IMG/VR virus record: IMGVR_UViG_3300042896_001363
Location: 1 to 40,498 of that record
Length of the DNA: 40,498 nucleotides
DNA from: a virus
Reading direction: 5' to 3' (one strand)
Positions 8,269 through 15,209 of this stretch are shown here, in pieces; position 1 is the first letter of the stretch, and each line of letters begins with the position of its first letter. Position numbers and translations under genes: made by a program. Below the pieces are notes generated by a model. That model was not told the DNA's origin. It saw only the letters and a list, made by a program, of their open reading frames with translations, and searched no databases.

Positions 8269-9191
8269 GACTCACGCACCTCTTCCAACATTACTTGCGG
8301 GCCCGCCACCAGCCTGTTTTCATACTCTCCGCCCAAGGTCAAGTCCCAGTCGATGGTGTCCTCCATGAAGTGCACGGGCACATAAAACTGGCCCGACCAG
8401 GTTAAAACGTCCGCTGGCTGCGGGTAGAACGCCCCCTGCCCTGCGGTGATCGTGAGGCCTGTGGTGTTGACATCAAGCGTGATGGCGCTGCCGGAAATGT
8501 TGATGATCAGGTGCGATTTGTCATTGAGTGTTGCCGCCGCGGTGCCGGTCACCGATTGCAGCCACAAGCGCCCCCCAATGGTGAACAAGGCTGGGAAAAC
8601 CCCGCTGCTGAACGTGATCACGGTGGTGGCACCTGGCGTGAAAGACACCCCGGCGCTGCTGCTGGTGGCGTTGATCGTGATCACACCGGTGGCCGAGTTG
8701 AAGGTGAATTGACCAACGCCGGCGCCCAAGGTCAAAGGCGTGCTGTTTTTGTAAACCACAGGCGTGCCCTTTGGCCGTGTGATGGTGCGGTCTTTAAAAA
8801 GTGAGGTGCCCGTCACCCCGTAGCGTTTGATCAGGTTGTAAGTTGGCACGCCGTAACCCAAGCCAGCGGTGCCCACATTGGCGGTGTTGGTGCGGGGATA
8901 GAGTTTCCCGGCACTGGCGTCTGCCGTGTCATCTTTGGGGTCTTGCAGCAGCATGCCAAAGGCGCCGCCGTCAGTCACCTCGTACAGGGCTTCGATTTGC
9001 TGCCACTGCGCAATGAGCATGGGCACCACGCCCAGCTCGTACTGGCGAATGGTGCGCGTCCAATTGACGTTCACCTGCTGCTCGCCGTTGTAGGTGGTCA
9101 CGCGGGTGTTGTTGCGCATGTTTTTGCCGCGCACCCCGGCTGCGATCACGCTGCTGGGGATGATGATGTCGGAAAGGACTGTGATGGGCAT
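8265..9191 (-). CDS. DUF2460 distal tail protein with inserted beta module
   Basis: This 308-aa protein belongs to the DUF2460/TIGR02217 family, the RcGTA gp12-like distal tail protein that links the tail tube to the tip. The family core is seen at residues 1-140 (NWTRTIRQYELG, then KRYG) and again at 265-300 (FYVPVHFMEDTIDW, then ENRLVAGPQVMLEEVRE). Residues about 188-257 (bases 8421-8630) are an insertion with the pattern SVTGTAAATLN...VNTTGLTIT. This is strikingly like a module in the major tail protein (bases 12741-12959). The gene directly abuts the tape measure stop and overlaps the next gene by ATGA. Confidence 0.85.
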   Translation of the reverse strand: MPITVLSDIIIPSSVIAAGVRGKNMRNNTRVTTYNGEQQVNVNWTRTIRQYELGVVPMLIAQWQQIEALYEVTDGGAFGMLLQDPKDDTADASAGKLYPRTNTANVGTAGLGYGVPTYNLIKRYGVTGTSLFKDRTITRPKGTPVVYKNSTPLTLGAGVGQFTFNSATGVITINATSSSAGVSFTPGATTVITFSSGVFPALFTIGGRLWLQSVTGTAAATLNDKSHLIINISGSAITLDVNTTGLTITAGQGAFYPQPADVLTWSGQFYVPVHFMEDTIDWDLTLGGEYENRLVAGPQVMLEEVRES

Positions 9192-11645
9192 TTAGGTGTT
9201 CCTGGCCAGGGCGCGTTGCACACTCAAGCCGGCTTGGGTGGCAATTTGGGCTTGCGTACGGCGGTCGGTGGGGCTGTTGAAGGTAAAGTTGTTGGTGACA
9301 TTCACCGTGGCCCCTTGGCCAGAAAAGGGCACCACTTGGCCGCTTTGATCGTCCATCAGCAGGTATTGCCGCCCGGATGACAGATTGAGCAACTCAGGTC
9401 CCCGCTCGTTGACCCGGTACACGCCAAAGGGAGTAACCGGCCCGCCCGAGGCACGCGGTTCCAGGATGCCGCCTAACTGTTCAGGCCCACCTCCGCCAAA
9501 CAACACACTCAGACCAGTGCCGATGAATGACAGGAATCCGCCGCTTTCACCACTGGCGGTGCCAGCCACGCCCAGTGCGTTCGAGATTTGCTGCTTGATG
9601 ATGATGCGGGTGATGTCGGCCACGATGGAGTTGGCCAAATCGGAGAAACTGAGCTTGCCGGTGGTGACGAACTGCACCAACGCGTCTTCCATGCCCTGAA
9701 AAGCATTCGTCATGGCACTTTCAACTTGCGCCGCTGCATTACCAGCCTCTTCCTGGTACTTGCGCACCGCCTCAGCGGCACCAAAGATGGCGTCGCGTTG
9801 CTTGTTGTACGCCACTTCAATCAATGACGTGGCATTGGCAATTTGGATGGCGGCATTGGCCAAGGCATCCGAGGTGTCAACGGTCGGGTCTTGCAATTGC
9901 AATTGCCGAATGCGCTCTTCAACTTCCAGTTGAATTTCACGCGCAGCGGTGAGCTTTAACACTGCCAGCGTGTTTTGGCCCATCATGTCGATGGCAAACT
10001 GGGCGTTTTTATTGTCCAAAGCGCTCAAGCGCGCTCGCTCTTCTGTGCCCAAATTGAACTTGGCCCGTACCGCCAACAGTTTCAACGAAGACTCAATGAC
10101 AGCTTCGTTGGCTGCAATTTCAGCTGCGCTGCGCTTTCGCATGGCCTCTTCAGCCTTGTTGTTGGCTTCGGCAATTTGCACCTGTGTGGCGTCTTGCCGC
10201 GCGGCCGCTTCTCGCGCCAGGCGGATTTCTTGGTCGTAAGCCGCTTGAACCGTTGCCAGGTTATCGATCAGCAGCTGCTGCTTTTTCGTTTCGGCCTCAC
10301 GCAAGGTGGTGTATTGCAAGCCGTAATAGAAATCAAGCATCTTCACGCGATTGGCCAACAGCTTGTTTTCTGCGGCAATGCTGTCTTCGATGGCTTTAAT
10401 TTGCCCTTCCAAAATTTTCTTGAACGGGTCGTCTCTAAATCGGTTTTGGTTGCCTAAACCAGATATGTCAGGTAAGGGTAATGCGGGCTTGGGTGGCTTT
10501 GGTGGTTCCAAGCTGGGTTTGGCCAGCGCTTGGTTGCTGATCTCAAACTGTTTGCGCAGCGCCGTGCTGAAGGTGGTGCCATCTTTGAGCAGTTCGGCAT
10601 AGCGGGCGTTGGCATCGGCCAGTATTTTGGCCCGGTTATCCAGCGCCGTTTTTAATGAACTGTTATCGGTCTTGCCAAAGGTTTTGAGCTCCTCCCAGGC
10701 CTGTTTTACCGCCGCAATGCCCGTTTGCACATCGGCATACATGACTTGCACACTGCCCGCCAAAGCAGAAACAAACTTGACCACCCCGATGATTGATTCG
10801 GACACAACAGCCAATGCGACCAACGTATCCTGAGCCCAAGTCCTAAAAGCCCCGTTTGAGGCCAACTCTTCCACAGACTTCCGGATTCCGTTTTGAGCGT
10901 TTTGTAGATTGAGCAGGGTTTTCAAAAAGTCGTTGAATACCGGCACCAATTCCATGCCAACAATTTGAAACAAGGCTTGCGAGGATTGACCCAGCCGCAC
11001 CATGTTTTTAAACATCTCATCGGCTGCTACGGCTTGCGCCGTGGTCACTGTGACCAGGAACTCGTTCGCAACGGCCAAATCTTTCATGACCGGCAGCAAA
11101 TTGGCACCGCTGCGGCCCATCAGCACTTGCGCAATGGTGGTTTTTTCCACCCCGTCGCGATACATTTCCATTTGCAGCGCTATTTGCTTGAAAACCTCTT
11201 CGGGTCCCATGCCGCGCAATGATTCAATGGAAATACCGAGGGCCTTGAAGGCCGCTGCGGTTTGCTTGCCACCATTTTGGGCCTCAACAACCGCACGGCT
11301 GAGCCGTTGCAAGCCTCCCGCCAACGAATCCAAGTCAGTGTTGGACAAACGCGCCACGGCCGCCAGCTCCGACAAAGACTCCACCGACGCCCCAGTGCGA
11401 TCGGACAAGTTTTGCAAATCATCCGCCAGTCGAATTGAGCTTTCGATTTTGCTTTTGATTTGATCAATCACAACGCCCAGGGACACCGCAATCCCCAAAG
11501 CCGCCAAACTGCTCTTGACCATACCAATGGCGTTGTCAATTTGCGCCATGTGGCGTTCAGTCATTTGCGCGGCCCGGCCTAAGTCCGACTCGAACTTGGC
11601 CGTGCTGGCGGACATTTCAACAACAACTGAACCGAGTGTGGCCAT
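9192..11645 (-). CDS. tail tape measure protein
   Basis: This 817-aa protein sets tail length and is ejected ahead of the DNA. The N-terminus has the typical start (GSVVVEMSASTAKFESDLGRA) and a long helical region with LADDLQNLSDRTGASVESLSELA. The middle (about 400-640) is predicted coiled coil rich in Ala, Glu, Gln and Arg. The C-terminus (about 640-817) is lambda tail tape-measure C-terminal type: FSDLANSIVADITRIIIKQQI, a Gly-rich hydrophobic stretch, then ASGGPVTPFGVYRVNERGPEL. At the usual roughly 1.5 angstrom per residue this predicts a tail of about 120 nm (inference). It follows the G/GT chaperone genes, as in lambda, and its stop abuts the DUF2460 start. Confidence 0.9.
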   Translation of the reverse strand: MATLGSVVVEMSASTAKFESDLGRAAQMTERHMAQIDNAIGMVKSSLAALGIAVSLGVVIDQIKSKIESSIRLADDLQNLSDRTGASVESLSELAAVARLSNTDLDSLAGGLQRLSRAVVEAQNGGKQTAAAFKALGISIESLRGMGPEEVFKQIALQMEMYRDGVEKTTIAQVLMGRSGANLLPVMKDLAVANEFLVTVTTAQAVAADEMFKNMVRLGQSSQALFQIVGMELVPVFNDFLKTLLNLQNAQNGIRKSVEELASNGAFRTWAQDTLVALAVVSESIIGVVKFVSALAGSVQVMYADVQTGIAAVKQAWEELKTFGKTDNSSLKTALDNRAKILADANARYAELLKDGTTFSTALRKQFEISNQALAKPSLEPPKPPKPALPLPDISGLGNQNRFRDDPFKKILEGQIKAIEDSIAAENKLLANRVKMLDFYYGLQYTTLREAETKKQQLLIDNLATVQAAYDQEIRLAREAAARQDATQVQIAEANNKAEEAMRKRSAAEIAANEAVIESSLKLLAVRAKFNLGTEERARLSALDNKNAQFAIDMMGQNTLAVLKLTAAREIQLEVEERIRQLQLQDPTVDTSDALANAAIQIANATSLIEVAYNKQRDAIFGAAEAVRKYQEEAGNAAAQVESAMTNAFQGMEDALVQFVTTGKLSFSDLANSIVADITRIIIKQQISNALGVAGTASGESGGFLSFIGTGLSVLFGGGGPEQLGGILEPRASGGPVTPFGVYRVNERGPELLNLSSGRQYLLMDDQSGQVVPFSGQGATVNVTNNFTFNSPTDRRTQAQIATQAGLSVQRALARNT

Positions 11646-11669
11646 GGCGGTGTAAATCTGCAGTTAATG

Positions 11670-12023
11670 TCAATGCTTCTTTTGAAACAGTGACTTGATC
11701 AAAGAAGACTGGGCTTTAGGATTACTGAGCAACTTACCTTGGGTGGCTTTGTCTGCTTTCCGATGCGTTTCATGCCAGGGGATAAAGTCTTCTGGCGTGT
11801 ACGGCTGCGGCGTGCGTTTGGCATCGCGTTGCAAGTTGGCGCTGAGCGACTGAGCAATGCCATGGCGTTGGTCGGCAATCAAATCGCCAAAAGGCTCCAG
11901 CGAGTAAAAAGCACGCCATTCATTGAGCTCAGCACTGGTGGTCTGCTTCAACAATTGGCGTACTGTCATACCAAGGGCCAGCGCCAAGCGAAAGTAAAAC
12001 CTCCGCTCTGGCTGGCCAATCAG
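11670..12023 (-). CDS. tail assembly chaperone T segment, expressed as GT by -1 frameshift
   Basis: This frame has no ordinary start codon; the first candidate is a TTG inside it. It reads open from the A_AAA_AAC heptamer at the end of the G gene. A -1 slip there continues as LIGQPERRFYFRLALALGMTVRQLL, the DUF4035/GpT-like signature, and runs to 11670. The predicted GT product is about 236 aa (119 from G, 117 from T). In lambda-like phages GT chaperones wrap the tape measure before tail tube polymerisation. The segment lies between G and the tape measure gene, exactly where T is expected. The frame relation, canonical heptamer, lack of a start codon and family match agree with one another. 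Confidence 0.85.
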   Translation of the reverse strand: MIGQPERRFYFRLALALGMTVRQLLKQTTSAELNEWRAFYSLEPFGDLIADQRHGIAQSLSANLQRDAKRTPQPYTPEDFIPWHETHRKADKATQGKLLSNPKAQSSLIKSLFQKKH

Positions 12024-12379
12024 TTTTTTACAGCTGCGTCCTCGGCCTTTAAGCCCAAGCCGTTGATGCGTTGAGACACATCAAACACCCGCTCCAATGC
12101 CGCAGAAGATTTAGCGGCCAAACGCGGGATGTCGGACACATCAAACAAGCGGTTGTTGGCCTCGTCTACCAAAGTCAACGCCACCAGCTTGGCTCGCAAA
12201 TTTTTCATCTCTGGCGTGCGTGAGCCGTCGGGGTTGGTGATCACCATGCTCGATTCAAAAGCATCGCGATCCGCCCCGGTCATTGTGCGCACCAAGACGG
12301 TGCCGCCCCATTCGGGGACCTGCACCTCCACAGATGTCAGATCAGAAGATTCAAGAATTTGGTCTTTGGACAATGTCAT
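12020..12379 (-). CDS. tail assembly chaperone G
   Basis: This 119-aa protein lies directly after the major tail protein and before the frameshifted T segment. The sequence (VPEWGGTVLVRTMTGADRDAFESS, then LRAKLVALTLVDEANNRLFDVSDIPRLAAKSSAALERVFDVSQRINGL) follows the phage tail assembly chaperone pattern, in which a short beta part precedes a helical part ending in a sigma-like LxRVFDVSQRINGL motif. AAGGGG 6 nt before the ATG gives a strong ribosome binding site. The last codons, GTA AAA AAC TGA, carry the frameshift heptamer. The unshifted G form should be in excess over GT, as in lambda. Confidence 0.8.
   Translation of the reverse strand: MTLSKDQILESSDLTSVEVQVPEWGGTVLVRTMTGADRDAFESSMVITNPDGSRTPEMKNLRAKLVALTLVDEANNRLFDVSDIPRLAAKSSAALERVFDVSQRINGLGLKAEDAAVKN
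12023..12029 (-). promoter_or_regulatory. -1 ribosomal frameshift slippery site (A_AAA_AAC)
   Basis: The minus strand reads GT A_AAA_AAC TGA in the G frame. This is a canonical X_XXY_YYZ heptamer placed directly before the G stop codon. Slipping back one base enters the T frame, which stays open for another 117 codons. I did not fold the downstream region for a stimulatory structure. Confidence 0.85.
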
Positions 12380-12389
12380 TTAATACCCC

Positions 12390-13028
12390 TTACAGCCCAG
12401 TGATGGCGCCCGTGATGCGCAAATCAACCGCCGTGCGCACAACAGCATCAACGCCACCAGCCAAACTGAATTTCTTCACGTAGGCGTTGAAGGTGATGAC
12501 GGTCGCATCTGGCAAAGACAACTTAAAACCCGTCAGCACGCCGGACACTTGCTTGGAACGCAAGGCCACATGGCCCGTGTTGTCGGAGTCATAGTCCATT
12601 TCAAAGCTGAACATGCCCGAGTCAACCAAGCCCAACACAAATTCTTTGGCCGTGCTGGAAAAGTTGGTGACATCAATTTCACTGGCCGCACCATCAAAGC
12701 CGCTGAAGGTGCGCACGTTGATGATGTTGGTGAAGGTCGCAGAAGTGGCTGTGCCCGCTGCGGTGATGGTTTTGCCCAAGGTGTTGACATACACCGCAAA
12801 GGTGTTTGTGGTCACGTTACGCACACTGACCGTTTGACCGTTAAGCACCGCGGCGTCGGTGCCAGTCAGCCCAGCCAACGTGACCACATCGCCATCGATA
12901 AATCCATGTGCGGTAGCGGTGATGATGGTGGGACTGCCTAGGCTGATGGCAGTAATGGTTTTAACGGCACCGGTTCCGGTGGCAATGGCGATAACGCTGC
13001 CCTGAGCAGAAATGGCGGTTGAAGGCAT
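12390..13028 (-). CDS. major tail (tube) protein with inserted E1-FCCH-like module
   Basis: This 212-aa protein is in the lambda V/tail tube position between the terminator gene and the G/GT chaperones. Residues about 100-212 carry the tube-protein core (FSGFDGAASEIDVTNFSS, LGLVDSGMFSFEMDYD, then SGVLTGFKLSLPDATVITFNAYVKKFS). Residues about 24-96 are a small inserted beta module with HGFIDGDVVTLAGLTGTDAAVLN. It resembles the E1-FCCH-like domain found in various phage tail proteins, and also the insertion in the DUF2460 protein. It would decorate the outer tube surface in every ring (inference). Its leader shares 22 identical bases with that of the capsid gene and carries three tandem hairpins. 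Confidence 0.85.
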   Translation of the reverse strand: MPSTAISAQGSVIAIATGTGAVKTITAISLGSPTIITATAHGFIDGDVVTLAGLTGTDAAVLNGQTVSVRNVTTNTFAVYVNTLGKTITAAGTATSATFTNIINVRTFSGFDGAASEIDVTNFSSTAKEFVLGLVDSGMFSFEMDYDSDNTGHVALRSKQVSGVLTGFKLSLPDATVITFNAYVKKFSLAGGVDAVVRTAVDLRITGAITGL

Positions 13029-13035
13029 AAAAGAA

Positions 13036-13127
13036 CTCCAGAAATGAAAAAACCCGCCGAAGCGGGTTGGGTGGGAAAAGCCGCCGAAGCGGTTTGCGGA
13101 CGAAAAAAAACCCGCTCAAGGCGGGTT
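13036..13127 (-). terminator. three tandem terminator-like hairpins in the major tail protein leader
   Basis: Reading the minus strand: hairpin 1 (13109-13127) is AACCCGC-loop-GCGGGTT followed by a T run; hairpin 2 (about 13076-13095) is CCGC-TTCG-GCGG followed by TTTT; hairpin 3 (13051-13068) is AACCCGC-TTCG-GCGGGTT followed by TTTTTT. The C(UUCG)G tetraloop is exceptionally stable. The Shine-Dalgarno TGGAG (13036-13040) follows directly, 7-8 nt before the ATG. No promoter fits between hairpin 3 and the gene. Bases 13036-13057 are identical to 16453-16474 before the capsid gene. Confidence 0.8.
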
Positions 13128-13154
13128 AGGTGAGGAACAAGGGTTGTTCAGGTT

Positions 13155-13505
13155 TCAGGTGTGCCAGATCGAGTAGTCCGTCATCACGCGATGGAGCTTG
13201 ACTTCGCTCTCGTAGATGTCTTGGGCCAAAATCTGCACGTTGGGCAGTGCCCACTCGGCCATGAGATCCGTAACTTGGGTGGCGATCTGCTGCGCTTGGG
13301 CATATGTGGTGGCATAACAATCAACCTGTAAACGGGTGTTGATGAGGGTGGTGCGGCCAGTCAGCACGTTCTCGACGTTTTCCGTCACGCGCTGATAAAC
13401 GATGAAAGGCGGCACAACGCCATCGGGAGCAACTTGTGGGTAAACCCGCTCCTGGGCGTCGGTGGCGTTTTGCACCAAAGCGACAAACAATTCCTGCATG
13501 CTCAT
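13155..13505 (-). CDS. tail terminator / completion protein (DUF3168)
   Basis: This 116-aa protein matches the DUF3168 pattern: an N-terminal helix (LFVALVQNATDAQERVYPQ), APDGVVPPFIVYQRV, then LINTRLQVDCYATTYAQAQQIATQVTDLM. DUF3168 proteins cap the tail tube and join it to the head, like lambda U or the HK97 tail completion protein. It overlaps the gp10-like gene by ATGA (13502-13505). After its stop come the tandem hairpins at 13036-13127, so transcription ending here would separate the head-completion genes from the tail genes. A second in-frame ATG lies two codons downstream. Confidence 0.85.
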   Translation of the reverse strand: MSMQELFVALVQNATDAQERVYPQVAPDGVVPPFIVYQRVTENVENVLTGRTTLINTRLQVDCYATTYAQAQQIATQVTDLMAEWALPNVQILAQDIYESEVKLHRVMTDYSIWHT

Positions 13506-14050
13506 GAACGTCGCGCCTTTTCTACTTCTTGCGGCACGCGTTGCAGCAGGTATTGGCGGATGGCCTCGACTGAGTCATATTTTTTGGCCTCAAACGCTGG
13601 ACGCAGAAATGGATGGGGCCGCACATAAACCCCGCTGGCATGTTGATGCTGCCGGTGACGTTTCCAACTGGTGTTTTTGGGCTTAGGGGCGACGTAGTAG
13701 TGACCCAACTCCACCCAGGCGCCATAAAAGGCATCTTGAGATTTGTTTTGGTGCCGCCCTTGGCCTCGGTATTTCTTGCCTTGGCGCACCGTCACGTAAT
13801 AAGTGGCTTGCTGGGTATTGGACTTTTCCAAGATGTAGGCGGTCACGATGGAGCGTTTGAGCGTGCCTGGCGGCTGATGCCCTGGTACAGAAGCCGGCAA
13901 AACTGGGGCATTGATGCGGGCCTGATCGCGCACGACGCGGGCCCCGGCGTTGACCGAGGCGCGCAGCACATTGCGGGCGATGTTGCTGGGCAAGGCTTGC
14001 ATGGCACGTTTGAGTTCCGTCAAACCCATGATGTGAACCAATTCAGCCAT
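13502..14050 (-). CDS. HK97 gp10-like head-tail joining protein
   Basis: This 182-aa protein belongs to the HK97 gp10 family (head-tail adaptor/tail completion). It has the opening MGLTELKRAMQALPSNIARNVLRASVNAGARVVRDQARINAP, which is the conserved helical part of the family, and the later AWVELGHYYVAPKP and PHPFLRPAFE motifs. A basic loop (RQGKKYRGQGRHQNK, about 89-103) may touch DNA or the connector. Four bases overlap the DUF3168 gene and eight overlap the head closure gene upstream, typical of this tightly packed connector block. GGGGATG before the ATG is a good ribosome binding site. Confidence 0.85.
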   Translation of the reverse strand: MAELVHIMGLTELKRAMQALPSNIARNVLRASVNAGARVVRDQARINAPVLPASVPGHQPPGTLKRSIVTAYILEKSNTQQATYYVTVRQGKKYRGQGRHQNKSQDAFYGAWVELGHYYVAPKPKNTSWKRHRQHQHASGVYVRPHPFLRPAFEAKKYDSVEAIRQYLLQRVPQEVEKARRS

Positions 14051-14384
14051 CGTTCATCCCCTCAAAGACCATCAAGGTCACTTGTCGGTTGGACTCGTCT
14101 TCGTTGATGGCGGCGTGGATGTTGAAAATCCGAGTGCCCCACACGATGCGCATCTTGGGCAGCTCCAGCGGGTCGGCAAAGCGGTGGGTGTAGCGCACCA
14201 GGATTTGGTGCGTGAGCTGGGCGTTAAAAGCTTGCGCCACCAGGGCTTGCCTGCCCGACAGCGGCATGATGGCGGCCCGCATTTGGGCCACATCGCTCCA
14301 GGTGGGCACTTGCGCGCCGTGCGAGTCGCGTTGCATGTCCCGGCGCTGCAGCACGATGGTTTTGTTCAAGTGGCCTGCTTGCAT
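14043..14384 (-). CDS. head closure protein (SPP1 gp16 / phage_H_T_join family)
   Basis: This 113-aa protein fits the head-tail joining family PF05521: an N-terminal MQAGHLNKTIVLQRRDMQRDSHG, then a WSDVAQMRAAIMPLSGRQ block, QILVRYTHRF, and a final WGTRIFNIHAAINEDESNRQVTLMVFEG. It forms the ring that closes the filled head and prepares for tail attachment. A longer frame begins with TTG at 14402. I chose the ATG at 14384 because GGGG lies 6 nt upstream and the start matches family members. It overlaps the gp10-like gene by 8 bp. Confidence 0.85.
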   Translation of the reverse strand: MQAGHLNKTIVLQRRDMQRDSHGAQVPTWSDVAQMRAAIMPLSGRQALVAQAFNAQLTHQILVRYTHRFADPLELPKMRIVWGTRIFNIHAAINEDESNRQVTLMVFEGMNDG

Positions 14385-14398
14385 GTCTTGCCCCGCAT

Positions 14399-14974
14399 TC
14401 AATATTCCAGCAATCGGTAGGGGCTGAGCAGCGCATCGGCAAATGGCAGCGGAGCAAGCGTGATGGCCCGGCCCGTCAAGACCTCTTCCCGGTTTTCGTA
14501 GAGCGCGCCAATGCGCAGCAGCATCCAGCGCTTGATCGACTCGGGCACGGCCTCAGGTCCACCGAAACCACATGAATATGTGATGCTCACCGCATTGATC
14601 TCGACCCGGGTGGCAGGCCACGCTGTGCCATAAGCGGGCACCAAACGGCAGGGCTCGGTGATCTTGTCCAGCTTGTAGCCCGCAGCGTCCAGCGTGCGCT
14701 CGACCCCGTCGCTATCGATGTAGAGCACCGAGGTGATGGTGCTGACCGGGGCGAAGTCCAGCGTGATGGCCCCTGCGGGAAACTGATCGAGCACCAGTTT
14801 TCTGGTTTGGCTCACCAATGCGCGCCGGGTGTCGTGCTCAGCATGCTGGCGCGCCGTCGTGATCAAGGCCCCCAGCAGCACATCGTCTGCGTTGTCATCG
14901 ATGCGAAGGTGCAGCTTGACCTCGGCCAAAGTCACAGGCTCTGCTGCAGGCGCGGTGACCAAAACACTGGGCAT
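14399..14974 (-). CDS. head-tail connector protein (gp6-like)
   Basis: This 191-aa protein belongs to the gp6-like connector family. It has VTLAEVKLHLRIDDNADDVLLGALITTARQHAEHDTRRAL, the helical bundle signature, and a C-terminal SIKRWMLLRIGALYENREEV block. It forms the ring below the portal. The reading frame extends to 15076, but the ATG at 14974 has AAGG 7 nt upstream, overlaps the stop of the preceding small ORF (TAATG) and begins at the family start. An extra beta segment (about 95-140) lies between the two helical parts, as in the longer TIGR02215-like members. Confidence 0.85.
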   Translation of the reverse strand: MPSVLVTAPAAEPVTLAEVKLHLRIDDNADDVLLGALITTARQHAEHDTRRALVSQTRKLVLDQFPAGAITLDFAPVSTITSVLYIDSDGVERTLDAAGYKLDKITEPCRLVPAYGTAWPATRVEINAVSITYSCGFGGPEAVPESIKRWMLLRIGALYENREEVLTGRAITLAPLPFADALLSPYRLLEY

Positions 14975-15153
14975 TATTTGGCCTTGGAAGCAGTTTGGGC
15001 TGCAGACTTGGCAGCAGCGGGCTCGGCAATGGCTTGCACACTGGGCACGGCCGCGCCACAAGCGATAGCATCGCACGCCACTTGGTCTGAGGCCAGAACG
15101 TGGTCGCCCGCCTTGAAGGCGTCAAAGTCTTGCAAAATCAGGATGGGTTTCAT
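14974..15153 (-). CDS. 59-aa Ala/Lys-tailed protein between capsid and connector
   Basis: This short gene starts with MKPILILQDFDAFKAGDHVLA and ends in an Ala/Ser/Lys tail (EPAAAKSAAQTASKAK). It is complete, with ATG at 15153 and TAA at 14974 overlapping the connector ATG as TAATG. Its start lies about 10 nt after the U-run of the terminator that follows the capsid gene. I do not recognise the family. Small proteins in this position occur in several HK97-like phages; head decoration, capsid stabilisation or a connector accessory role are all possible. The three cysteines and the flexible basic tail are the only notable features. Coding is supported by the ribosome binding site, tight overlap and codon use. 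Confidence 0.6.
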   Translation of the reverse strand: MKPILILQDFDAFKAGDHVLASDQVACDAIACGAAVPSVQAIAEPAAAKSAAQTASKAK

Positions 15154-15162
15154 GGGCTTCTT

Positions 15163-15203
15163 TCAAAAAAGAAACCCCAGAGCACACCAGGTGCCCCAGG
15201 GTT
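15163..15203 (-). terminator. intrinsic terminator after the capsid gene
   Basis: On the minus strand a 13-bp stem (15191-15203 with 15173-15185, several G-U pairs, 5-nt loop) is followed by a U-rich run (15161-15172). It lies 6 bp after the capsid stop and just before the ATG of the 59-aa gene. It would make capsid mRNA abundant relative to the connector genes, unless transcription is antiterminated. Confidence 0.8.
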
Positions 15204-15209
15204 GGTTCA

